Shown piece after piece: positions 49,410 to 59,240 of a stretch of DNA of 64,000 nt. Source of the DNA: Adiantum capillus-veneris (Eukaryota > Streptophyta > Polypodiopsida > Polypodiales > Pteridaceae). The position numbers were made by a program, and so were the translations under genes. The stretch covers positions 109,722,808 to 109,786,807 of the forward strand of contig CM043966.1 of assembly GCA_014529385.2 (NCBI GenBank). Direction: 5' to 3'. Positions within the stretch are counted from its first letter, which is position 1; each line of letters begins with the position of its first letter. The notes under the pieces were generated by a model. It did not search any database, was not told the origin of the DNA, and saw only the letters and a program-made list of their open reading frames with translations.

Positions 49410-50018
49410 TCAAGAGCTAGAAGCTATTCGTAAGGACCATAAATGTTTTAAGTGTGGGGATCAAGGACATGGCTATCGTTCTTGCCCCAAAAGAAATGCC
49501 CGCAATGAGACTCCTAGAGCTTCCACAGTCGAAGCTGCAAAAAAGGATGCTCATTGCAAACGATTGCCTCTCTCCTATGCTTGGGGAAGGATAAGGGAGC
49601 ATGATGCTTCATTCTATTTGACCCTGGCTCTACTCACAACTTCATATCAATGGAGTTGGCCACTAAGTTGGGCATTCAAGCTTTTGAGATGGAAAATATT
49701 ATAACTACCGATGGAGATTTTAAGGGATAGCAAGCCTCCGTTACTCCCTTGATTGGGAAGTTGAGACTTCATCTCCAAAGCTACATCGACAAAGAAGACT
49801 TTTTCATTTCTCCTCTCCAACATGAGGATGTTATCCTAGGGGCACCATGGTTCAACCGCATGGCTACCAACATGAAGTTCCCTAAAAGGAGAATCTACTT
49901 CGCCTACAGGGAAAAGAGCATGTATATAGATGCTAATGAGTCCAGTTGTACTATATCACTTGTAAATTCACCTGCTTTTGATAAAAAGTTCAATTTCCTC
50001 TTGTCAAAGTGTCTCTAA
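49410..50018 (+). pseudogene. Zinc knuckle and protease of the chromovirus
   Basis: CFKCGDQGHGYRSC (49444-49485) is a complete CCHC knuckle, the RNA-binding end of gag. The protease starts with FDPGSTHNFISMELATKLGI (~49610): the active-site triad reads DPG where D(S/T)G is expected, a probable inactivating change. PLQHEDVILGAPWFNRMATN (~49815-49875) is the ILGxxW motif. TAG at 49727 splits the domain. Confidence 0.82.
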
Positions 50019-50315
50019 ATGGTCCTAATGTTTTATCAAATGAAAATGGTAGGAATCAAGAAGAGTTAGACTTGTCTAATGTTCAAAATGGACTCCAAGA
50101 TGTTTTTATCGATGATATCCCTATGGACTTACCTCCAAAATAAGGGGATGATGACCATCGAATTGAGCTCCTACCAAGAAGCTCACCGCCTAACAAGCCT
50201 CCTTATCGAGTTTCCCAAGCTCAACAAGAGGAGATCATGAGGCAACTACAGGAATTGGTAGACAAAGGGATGGTGAGGCCTAGCTCCTCTCTCTTTTGTT
50301 CTCCAATTCATTTAG
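50019..50315 (+). pseudogene. Reverse transcriptase N-terminal part, before the copia insertion
   Basis: HRIELLPRSSPPNKPPYRVS, then QELVDKGMVRPSSSLFCSPI: the standard start of gypsy RT (P.NRPPYR, GxIRPS.SP). Stops at CCAATTCATTTAG where the nested element begins. Confidence 0.85.
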
Positions 50316-50936
50316 TGTTAAGTATAGAGCCTGATTTACCCCTTGTAATTTTTTGTATTAAAAACGCACAATTGTAAGGCCCCCCTTATGAGGAGAAGCC
50401 ATTGTGCATGAAGAAAAATCACTTTCAAAAACCAAAAATTTTCAAGGCCAGTCTCAAGCAAAGCTCAAGACTGGCTTCACCAGAATATTTCTTTTTGTCA
50501 GAATATGATGGCCGGATAGCAGTCGAAAAGTGGTCGGGAAATGGCCAATCATTTGGCCAGTTGACCTATGGGGTTGATAGTCAATGGCTGATGGTTGATA
50601 GCCAATTTCAAAGGAAAACTTGCCTTATCAAGGGTGGCCACACATGGGTGGATTGGAGAGTCCATTTGGACTTGTCTACACAAGGGCGGCTACACACGGC
50701 TGCCTCTCATGAGAGGGTAGCCCTTTTGGCCTATATCGGGAGGCCGTTTTTACACACATTAAAGAGTCTAAATTTGATGCAACAAGGTGGGTGTGATGTG
50801 GTGAGAGTGAAGCAAGGTGGGAGCTCTATTAAGGGTATAATCCCTTTGTAAACTACTTCTTGTTTGAAGTATTAAAGCCATTGAGTGGTTGCTTTCTCGT
50901 GGATGTAGCCCACATTGGGTGAACCACATATATCGT

Positions 50937-50996
<60 letters not shown>

Positions 50997-51077
50997 ATCT
51001 TTTGTGTGTAAGAGTTTGTCTCTCTCCATTAAATAAGCTACTCAATTATCTACTTAGCTACGTCATACTTCCTAACA
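50316..51077 (+). mobile_element. copia 5' LTR
   Basis: 762 bp with 5-bp terminal inverted repeats TGTTA/TAACA and a (TC)n tract at 50939-50996. Confidence 0.88.
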
Positions 51078-51079
51078 AA

Positions 51080-51091
51080 AGATATCAGAGC
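51080..51091 (+). promoter_or_regulatory. copia primer-binding site
   Basis: AGATATCAGAGC, two differences from TGGTATCAGAGC, just after the LTR. Confidence 0.75.
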
Positions 51092-51148
51092 AAGGTTTGC
51101 CCATAGCTAAAGTATCTAAGGAAAGGGTTCCTTGAATTGAGTGGGAGT

Positions 51149-51735
51149 AATGGCATAGGAAGGGAAGCTCAAGATCGAGAAGTTCAACAGCAAAAACTAC
51201 CAACATTGGAAGATGCAGATTGAAGACTATCTCTACCAGAAGGACCTTCATTTGCCACTAGGCGGTCTTGCAAAGAAGCCCACAACAATGGCAGATGAAG
51301 CATGGATTGTCCTTGATCGAAAGGAATTAGAAACAATCTGGCTAAGCTTGGCGTCAACGGTGGCCTTCAATGTTTCAGAGATGAAGACCACGGAGGACTT
51401 AATGAAGTCACTTGGCGGCCTCTACGAGAAACCATTGGCATCCAATAACGTATTTCTCATGAAGCCCATGTTCAATCTAAAGATGGCATAGAATGGTCCA
51501 GTTGCAGAACACCTAATGACTTTAACACCAACATAAGTCAACTGCGAAGGAGAAGCACAGGAGAATCATCAAGTGTTGCACTGTCAGAGGAAACAAGAGG
51601 AAGGCCTAAGGAGAAGTTCAAAAACCAAAAGGCTCGTGATCGCTCAAGGTGGAGCAAGTCACACTGAAAGTTAGTTCTTGAATGTTGGAAGTGCAGCAAG
51701 AAGGGCCACGTCAAGAAGGATTGCTGGTCCAAGAA
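51149..51735 (+). pseudogene. copia gag
   Basis: EGKLKIEKFNSKNYQHWKMQ opens a gag of the UBN2 type (FNxxNYxxWK), followed by DEAWIVLDRKELETIWLSLA and LMKSLGGLYEKP. TAG at 51489 interrupts it. The CCHC knuckle CWKCSKKGHVKKDC (51683-51724) is intact. TAG as the third codon of the likely start (ATGGCATAG) shows decay. Confidence 0.83.
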
Positions 51736-52040
51736 GAAGAAGGAGTCGGAGTCTGAAGACAACAAGACAACATCGGAGGCTAATGTGGCAGATAAAGTAG
51801 AGCAAGATGCTATAATTCTCTCATTAGACAATGTGTCTAATTCTTGGATAGTAGATTCCGGGGCTTCATTCCATGCAACACCACACAAGCAACATTTTCA
51901 AGATTACACCAAAGGTAATTTTGGGTATGTATGCTTGGGAGATGATGAAGCTTGTGAAATTGTCGGCAAAGGTACAGTTTGTGTCAAAACTGCTAGCTTA
52001 AAGATGTTAGGCATGTTCCTTCTCTTCGCAAAAATTTGAT
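51736..52040 (+). pseudogene. copia protease
   Basis: SWIVDSGASFHATPHKQHF (~51842-51900) is the canonical copia aspartic-protease motif with intact DSG. GKGTVCVKTASLKMLG follows as the flap-side strand. Confidence 0.85.
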
Positions 52041-53068
52041 CTCTACAAGAAAATTGGACAATGAAGGTCACAACATTGCATTCGAAATCAAACGGTGGAA
52101 GATCGTAAAGGGATCTTTGGTGGTTTTCAAAGGAGAAAAGGTTGGTACACTTTACTTGTGTACTGTCAGCTTGCAATCTTCAGCTTATGCAACAAAAGTC
52201 GACATTGCGCTGTGGCACTACCGACTTGGGCATATGAGTGCCAAAAGAATGCAAATCCTTCAAACAAAGAAGCTTCTACCAGGTTTGAAGAAGTGGACTT
52301 AGACATCTGTGAAGATTGTGTTTATGGTAAACAAAAGAGGGTAAAATTTCAAAAATCAGGAAATGAAAGAAAAAATAAAAAACTTGAATTGGTTCCTTTT
52401 GATGTTTGGGGTCCTGCAAGTACACCATCTTTTAGTGGTTCATTGTACTATGTAACATTCATAAACGATGCAACTAAAAAAACATGGGTCTATGTCATGA
52501 AGAATAAATACGATGTGTTTTCTATATTTCAAAGGTGGAAAGCCTTTCTGGAGAATGAAGTAGGTACCAAGGTTAAATGCCTCAAATCCGACAATAGAGG
52601 CGAATATTGCAGCCAAGATTTTGAAAGATTTTGTGCTAACAATGGCATTCGGAGGCAAAAAAGAACCCCCAAGGACACCTCAACAAAATTGGACTTTGGA
52701 AAGATGAGCAAGACATTGGAGCGAGCACGAAGCATGCGGCTACATGCAGGCCTATCGCTTGAGCTTTGGCGGAAGCAGTATGTATGTATGTGTACTTAAT
52801 CAACCAGTCACCCTCAACGGCATGGGATGGGGGAGTTCTACAGGAGGCATGGACACGTAAACCAATGAATAGTAATGAACTATTCATTTCTCAAAGTATT
52901 TGGGTGCGAGGCTTTCATGCACATAGATAGAAACCTAAGGCCAAAGCTAGATGCAAAGTCCAAAAAGTGTTTCTTCATCGACTATGGAGAAGGTGACTTT
53001 GGATATCGCCTATGGAATCCTGAAGATGGTAAAATCTTTAGGAGTAGGGATGTAATTTTTAACAAATA
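52036..53068 (+). pseudogene. copia integrase
   Basis: GAG-pre-integrase HHCC (LWHYRLGHMSAKRMQIL ... CEDCVYGKQKRVKF), then the core with catalytic Asp in VPFDVWGPAS and CLKSDNRGEYCSQDF. The C-terminal part (FLKVFGCEAFMHI, KSKKCFFIDYGEGDFGYRLW) follows. Frameshift near 52290. The segment 52640-52860 is scrambled and appears to lack the usual QQNGVAER region with the catalytic Glu. Confidence 0.83.
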
Positions 53069-53087
53069 AAATATATACAAAGATTAC

Positions 53088-54340
53088 TTGGAAAGAAAAC
53101 AAACAAAAGAAACATGTGATGAGTACATGGAGCTTAAGGACGATGAAGACTCAAGGAGTGCAAATGGTGACAACGTACAACAACATCAACCAAATGAGGA
53201 GCCTCAACCTATTCCCCAAAGATCTACAAGAGCAAGTAGACCTCCAGAAAGGCTTATTTCTTCCTTCAACCATCTCTTGATCTCAGATTCTGGAGAGCCG
53301 GAATCACACAAGGAATCTATGCAACACAAATCCAAAGAAGAATGGATAAGAGCATGCAATTGGAGACGGACTCATTACATCACAACCAAACATGGGAGTT
53401 GGTTGAGTTGCCTAAAGGTAAGCGAAAACTTTAGAACAAATAAGTGTACAAGCTGAAGGAAGAAGAAGGTGGGAAGAAAAGGTACAAGTCTAGACTTGTG
53501 GTAAAAGGGTTTTCTCAAAATAAAGGTATTGACTTCAATGAAATATTTTCTCTTGTTGTAAAAATGAACTCAAGTAGTCTTGTCTTAAGCCTTGTGGCTT
53601 CTCATGCTTTAAATCTTGAGCAAATGGATGTAAATACGACATTCCCTCACGGTGACTTAGAGGAGGAAATTTACATACTTCAACCAAAGGGGTGTGAAGT
53701 AAAAGGTAAGGAGAAAATGGTTTGTAGATTAAAGAAAAGCTTCTATGGTTTAAAGCAAGCATCAAGACAGTGGTACTTGAAGTTCAATCGATGGATGTTG
53801 GATCATGGATTCACAAGATGCAACTCAGATCACTGCATCTACACGAAGAATTTGGAAGATGGGAAGCTCATCATCCTAATATTGTATGTTGATGACGTGA
53901 TGATTGCAAGTGCTAATATGCAGGACATCAAAGACCTAAAAGAGGAGTTGTCTAAATCTTTTTCAATGAAAGATTTAGATGTTGCAAAGAGGATACTTGG
54001 TATGAAGACATCAAGGGTCAGGACGAAGAAGACAATAAAGCTATCACAAGAGGATTACATCAAGAAGGTATTAGAAAGGTTTGCAATGCAAAATGCAAAA
54101 ATGATTTTTACACCTTTGTCTCGTCAATCAAAATTAACCAAGGATATGTGTCCAAAGACACAAGAGGAGATAGCCTATATGTCTAAAGTTCCATATGCTA
54201 CAGCGGTAGGTTCTCTTATGTATGATATGGTCTGGATAAGGCCATACATTGCACGTGCAATGAGAGTTGTAAGCAAGTTCATGGACAACCCAAGTAAGGA
54301 GCACTGGCAAGCTATGAGAAGTGGATACTTTGGTATCTGA
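53088..54340 (+). pseudogene. copia reverse transcriptase
   Basis: After a linker (RSTRASRPPERLIS) comes RT: YKSRLVVKGFSQNKGIDFNE, LEQMDVNTTFPHGDLEEEIY, KSFYGLKQASRQWYLKFN and ILYVDDVMIASAN with the catalytic YVDD at 53885-53896. The frame 53444-54340 is open for 298 codons, the best preserved in either element. Asn and Phe replace the usual Ala and Leu in the DVxxAFLHG motif. Confidence 0.9.
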
Positions 54341-54830
54341 AAAGGACAACAATGAATGCTTTGTATTTTGGAGGAACTGATATTTTTTCTTCAAGGGTAT
54401 GATGATGCAGATGTGCCAGGTGATAATGATACTCGAAGGAGCACTACTCGCTATGTCTTCACGATTGGAGGCATAGTAGTAAGTTGGGCTTCAAAGCTAC
54501 AAAAAGTGGTCTCACTTTCCACCACGGAAGCAGAGTATGTAGCAATGATAGAGGCAAACAAAGAAATATTGCAGCTTAACAGATCTTAGAAGAGCTTCGA
54601 TTCAAACAAGACAATTGTGCCTTGTACAGTGATAGCTAAAGCGCTATCCATCTTGCAAAGAACTCATCATTTCATTCAAATGACAAAGCACATTTCACTC
54701 CATACGCACACTTTTGGAAGAGGGACAGCTAAAGCTAGGAAAGGTGCATACAAGTGAAAATCCTACAGACATGTTTACAAAGATGGTCAACAAGGAGAAG
54801 TTGATCTTCTGCTCATCTTCAATCGGCATT
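54341..54830 (+). pseudogene. copia RNase H
   Basis: [40 protein letters not shown] and YVAMIEA are the standard C-terminal RNase H motifs. TAG follows at about 54587. Downstream decayed coding includes HISLHTHTFGRGTA-like sequence before the polypurine tract. Confidence 0.85.
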
Positions 54831-54885
54831 CAAGGATAAGAAGCCAGGATGAAAAGTAGTCACAGGTTTGGTTTGGAAGTCAGTC

Positions 54886-54899
54886 TCCAAGTGGAAGAT
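54886..54899 (+). promoter_or_regulatory. copia polypurine tract
   Basis: CAAGTGGAAGAT lies immediately before the 3' LTR start TGTTAAG, as in most plant copia elements. Confidence 0.75.
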
Positions 54900-54954
54900 T
54901 GTTAAGCATGGAGCCTCATTTATCCCTTGTAATTTTTTGTATTAAGAACGCACA
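54900..54954 (+). mobile_element. Truncated copia 3' LTR (55 bp)
   Basis: Matches the first 55 bp of the 5' LTR up to ACGCACA, then passes into chromovirus RT sequence. Confidence 0.9.
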
Positions 54955-55860
54955 TTTCTTTTAGTCTTTGTAAATATTTTGTCATGCCTTTTGATTTGAC
55001 AAATGCTCCATCCACGTTCAATCATTTGATGGAGAAAATATTTAGACACTACCGCAAGTACACTGGTATCATCATCTACTCCAAGTCCTTGGAGGAGCAC
55101 AAGCAACATCTCCATGTGATGTTTCAAGCTTTGAGAGAGAATAGCTTTTTATCAATCAAAAGAAGAGTGAATGTTTCCTTCAAGAGATTTAATACTTAGG
55201 TCGTATTATCTCTCAAGATGGTATCCGTATGGATCCATCAAAGTTAGAGGTAATAAAAGTATGGCTTAATCCAAGGAATCTACATGAGCTAAGAAGATAT
55301 ATTGGTATGTGTGCATACTATAGATGCTTCATAGCAAAATTCTCTCAAATAGCAAGACCATTACATGACTTAACAAAGAAGAACGTTAAGTACTCATGGA
55401 CTGCTAAGGACAAAAATGCTTTTGACAAGCTCAAAGAGAAGCTTACCTCCCAACCAATCCTTATGCTTCTGAATCTCTCAAAACCATTTGAGGTCCAATG
55501 TGATGTTTGTGGTGATTGCCTTGGAGAAGTCTTCAAGAAGAGCATGCCATAGCCTATGAGAGCCGAAGGCTCAATACGAACGAACGGGTCTTGAGTATAT
55601 ATGAAAAAGAGCTTTAGTTGTTCTACTTGTCCTAGACACATGGAAGCACTATCTATTGGGGACTCTAGTTATTTTGCAAACGGACTACCAAAGTCTCAAG
55701 TACTTCATGACGTAAACCAAGCTTTTTGATAAAAAACTGAGGTGGGAAAAAATTCTTTCGCGATTTTATTTTCATATTGCTCACATTGCTGGTATGCATA
55801 TTCAAGTGGCCGATGCACTTTCACGGACGCCCAAGAGTCAATGCACTGTCTATAGCAACT
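54955..55860 (+). pseudogene. Chromovirus RT (second part) and RNase H
   Basis: Resumes with KYFVMPFDLTNAPSTFNHLM, then RHYRKYTGIIIYSKSLEEHK. The FLDD/YLDD active site expected between KYT and IIIYSK is missing through a small deletion. DPSKLEVIKVWLNPRNLHEL and IGMCAYYRCFIAKFSQIARP form the thumb; FEVQCDVCGDCLGE opens RNase H. A frame change near 55530 leads to EEHAIAYESRRLNTNERV, and HIAGMHIQVADALSRTPKSQ ends the domain. Confidence 0.87.
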
Positions 55861-57182
55861 CATAATGATCTATCTTCTATGATAGATGAGTATGCTACTG
55901 ACTTGACTTTAAAGACATAATGTCAGTCCTTGCATTGGGGAAGAAAGAATAACCATTCACTTGCACGATGGTTATCTTCTCCATGGAAATAGGCTATGTC
56001 TTACTCACTCCCTTCGTGAGAAAGTTATATATGAATCACATGCTCCTCCATATGCAGGGCATAGAGGCACTCAACCTACTCTTCGAGGAGTAGAGACATA
56101 CTTCTATTGACCTATCAAGAGTATGTTTCAAAATGTGTGGTATGCCAAAAGACCAAGTATGATCTAGGGAAGCAACTTGGCTTACTCCAACCATTGCCAA
56201 TCCCTAATTTACCATGGGAGAGTATATCCATGGATTTTATCTTTGGATTACCCAAGTCTATCCATAGGAATACGAGAATATGGACAATAGTAGACAGGTT
56301 TAGCAAGCAAGCACACTTTATTCCTATCAAAAAGATTGTTAGGGCACACCAAATGGCAACCCTCTTCATATCCCAGATTTTCAAACACCATGGATTACCA
56401 ACATCCATTGTGTCACAGATAGAGATCCTAGAATGACCAATAATTTTTGGAAAGGTATCTTTGAATATCTAGGTACAAGATTGAATTTCTCTTTGGCCTA
56501 TCACCCACAAACGGATGGCCAAAGTGAGATAGCCAATCTTACGATTCTCGATCTACTAAAGACTTATGTTACAGAAGTAGATCAATGCTCACAATGGGAG
56601 AAATACTTACACCGTGTAGAGTATGTGTACAATAATACTTTCCATACTACTACAGGAAAGACACCTTTTGAAATCATAAAGGGAAGACCTAAAAGCTCCT
56701 TGCAACTTAAAGTACATGGAAAGATCTTCACTACTGATGAGTATAGCCGTGACCTACAAGAATCTTTCCAAAAGCTTAAGGAGGCTACATCCATCTCTAA
56801 ACAAAGGCAAAAGGTTGTTGTTGATAAGCACAGAAGGGCCTTAACATTCAAAAAAAATGATTGGATCTTACTCAAGTTTCCCAAGGCTCGATTAAGGCAA
56901 ACGGCTAGAAATATTACTATGGGCCATCAAAAGTATTATGCTAAACTAGCAAAAAGATACTATAGTTTTTTTCAAATCTTGAAGCCAATCAATGACATGG
57001 CTTATCAACTCAAGTTGCCTAACCATTGGCTCATACACAATGATTTCCATGTGAGCCTACTTAAGCCCTACAAAGGAGAGCCACCAAGCGAACCAATTAT
57101 TAAAGACCCACCAGAGATCAAAGACCAAGAAGAGATGCTACAACCCGAAGCTATCCTTTGGCATGAGGACAAAGTACTATGA
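55861..57182 (+). pseudogene. Chromovirus integrase
   Basis: The zinc-binding region (HAPPYAGHRGTQPTLRGVE ... CVVCQKTKY, 56040-56160) has several stops. In the core, WESISMDFIFGLPKS carries the first Asp. A 2-bp insertion near 56414 disrupts the second Asp motif (TSIVSQIE then TDRDPRMTNNFWKG in the next frame). YHPQTDGQSEIANL has the Glu. The C-terminal part to 57182 is open for 249 codons (MAYQLKLPNHWLIHNDFHVS, LLKPYKGEPPSEP). Confidence 0.87.
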
Positions 57183-57262
57183 CATGATAAGATTATCTGA
57201 TGGCATCTTATTAAGTTCAAAAATTATCCTTTTGAAGATGCTAGATAGATGCAAGAAATATA
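57183..57262 (+). pseudogene. Chromodomain remnant
   Basis: After TGA 57181 the frame reads HDKII, stop, WHLIKFKNYPFEDAR, stop, MQE. This is the core of a chromodomain (xxLVKWKxxPxEDAxWE) with three in-frame stops, two at positions usually occupied by Arg or Trp. Confidence 0.75.
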
Positions 57263-57672
57263 GGTTAAGGATAGTATGAACCTTGTCAATGCTTACAATG
57301 CTACATTAGAGCAAGCAAATGTACATGTTTCTTTTAAACGATCAATGTTTTTGTCTTATAAGACTAATTCTCTTCTTATTGTGCACAAATTTAAGTAGTA
57401 TGCATGCTTAGAATCATGTTTGTGATAATGACGTCTCTCAAACACCAAGTAGAATTTGACATTGTACTTTGAGAGAATGAAATAGACTAAAGAGTAGACA
57501 CGCTTGCGGCAGCTACGTCTCCCAAGCACCAAATGGATTAGTCATCCCTCTTGGAATGATGTCGTAGGGTAAAAAGGGATCCTCTACCCGCTAAGAAACA
57601 TCTACTAATGACTAAGGCTTTATCTCTTCTACCTCATAGTCGAGGACGACTATGATTTCAAGAGAGAGGTAA
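57263..57672 (+). other. 3' untranslated region and polypurine tract of the chromovirus
   Basis: Non-coding; the purine-rich AAGAGAGAGGTAA (57660-57672) ends right before the 3' LTR. Confidence 0.7.
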
Positions 57673-58069
57673 TGTCATAATATCTAATATCTAACCAATC
57701 CAAATGATTTTCTTATATTAAACTGATCATTTAATGCGGGAGAATAAATGGGCAACAAGAGTTAGAATATAGACATGTGCTTATGGATCTATCTCGACAC
57801 GGGGCCAAAGTCAAAGGGTCCAAATGAGAGATGGTATGTCAAAGATCTAGCAATGGAGCTTAAAGACCTTAGCATTAGCTTCATTAAAGACCTCCAATGG
57901 TTGGTGTAAAAGTCCTTAGACCTTAGGTTAAATCTAGGCCTATGCTTGAGGTGCTTGATAATTGAAAGTGCATGAGATGCTTGACAACTAAGGTGCATGC
58001 TTGAAGGTAGGCGTGTGATTGAATTCAAATTCAGTCCCTACAAGGAGGTGGCGATCCCTTAAGGCTAGG

Positions 58070-58112
<43 letters not shown>

Positions 58113-58475
58113 ATGCACTTACTTACCCTATGCTTGATGACTAAGGTGCTTGAGGTACTTAAGCATGTATAGGGGGTCAAGCTGCTTGGGTCTTGAAATT
58201 CAACATGCACGCCTACAGAGGAGGGGGCGAGACACACAAGTAGGGGATGAGGTTGAATGACTTCTCTCTCCCAAAGGGAACCCCTTGCTCAAGAGGCAAA
58301 AGGGACACATGTCAAGCCCCTAGCTAGGTTGCCCTCAAGGAGTGCCCAAAGCCTATTAGTTGACCCTTAAAGAGGTCCAAAGAGGATTTAGCTAATTAAA
58401 TTAATTGATTAGGTGTTTATCAAGCCCTCTCTCTCAAAGGGGAAAGTAGGACACTTGTCCAAAGACTACCTCTAC

Positions 58476-58521
<46 letters not shown>

Positions 58522-59235
58522 TGCCTTCTTAGTCCCCATTTCAAAGGAGGAGGCTTGCTTGCAAGGTATTCTCTCTCTCTCTCTCCCTCCCTCTCTCTCT
58601 CTCTCTCATTGTGTGAAGTGCCAAGTGCAAGAACTCTGTCTCCTTCTCCAAGCGTGTTGAGAAATTGAGAACCTACACCAACACTCTTGGCTATGGAATG
58701 TAAACCCAACCAAGAGCCATGCTTCAATGCTTAAGCTTGCCATCTTCAGTACTATGGTATTATGCTATGCTAAGCAAGAAGAGTGATAAAAGGAACTAAT
58801 TTTTTCTCCTATGAATCATTCTTCTTCCTCTTCCCTACCCTCATTCCTCGCTAGCTCTCTCCACCTTCGAAGGTGTTTGAGGTCTTGGGAGTGAACGGGG
58901 ATGGTTAATGCTTTTACAAAGTTTATGTTATGCTCTTGATGCATGAAGCTTTCCATCTTCATAACATCACCTAGGTCACAAGGAACACAAAGATTGTATT
59001 GTACCAAGTGTCTCTTTATGGGAGAACCTATAATAAAAAAGCCTATTGGAGGGGAGACCGGCTCTACATAAATCCGGTCCTCAAATATTGTCAAGTTCGT
59101 TACCTCTCTCTTGCAAAAGTATTGTTCATGCCAATTAAGTTCACCCTCTATGTTCTCAAAGTAGTCGCATTAAAATGCTCACTCTAATTCTCTTAATTCC
59201 GCTATTCTTAAAGTTCATAGGCCGTTTCCATTATA
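57673..59235 (+). mobile_element. 3' LTR
   Basis: Starts TGTCATAATATC, ends CCATTATA, then GAAAG. Contains (GA)n at 58074-58108 and 58479-58517 and (CT)n at 58570-58607 that are short or absent in the 5' LTR. Confidence 0.95.
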
Positions 59236-59240
59236 GAAAG

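Larger units (their letters stand above)
50316..54954 (+). mobile_element. Ty1/copia element nested in the chromovirus RT
   Basis: 5' LTR (50316-51077) starts TGTTAAG and ends CTAACA. The 3' LTR starts at 54900 but is cut to 55 bp. Domain order gag, zinc knuckle, protease, integrase, RT, RNase H is that of copia (integrase before RT). Left flank TTTAG; the right duplication and most of the 3' LTR are lost in a deletion that also removed ~75 codons of host RT. Confidence 0.92.
46336..59235 (+). mobile_element. Full-length chromovirus-type Ty3/gypsy element, 12.9 kb including a nested copia
   Basis: LTRs of 1564 bp (46336-47899) and 1563 bp (57673-59235) begin TGTCATAA and end TTACA / TTATA. 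GAAAG occurs at 46331-46335 and 59236-59240 as the target duplication. Order: LTR, primer-binding site, gag with zinc knuckle, protease, RT (interrupted), RNase H, integrase, chromodomain, polypurine tract, LTR. Without the copia insert the element is ~8.3 kb. Every domain carries stops, frameshifts or deletions, so it cannot move by itself. Confidence 0.95.
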
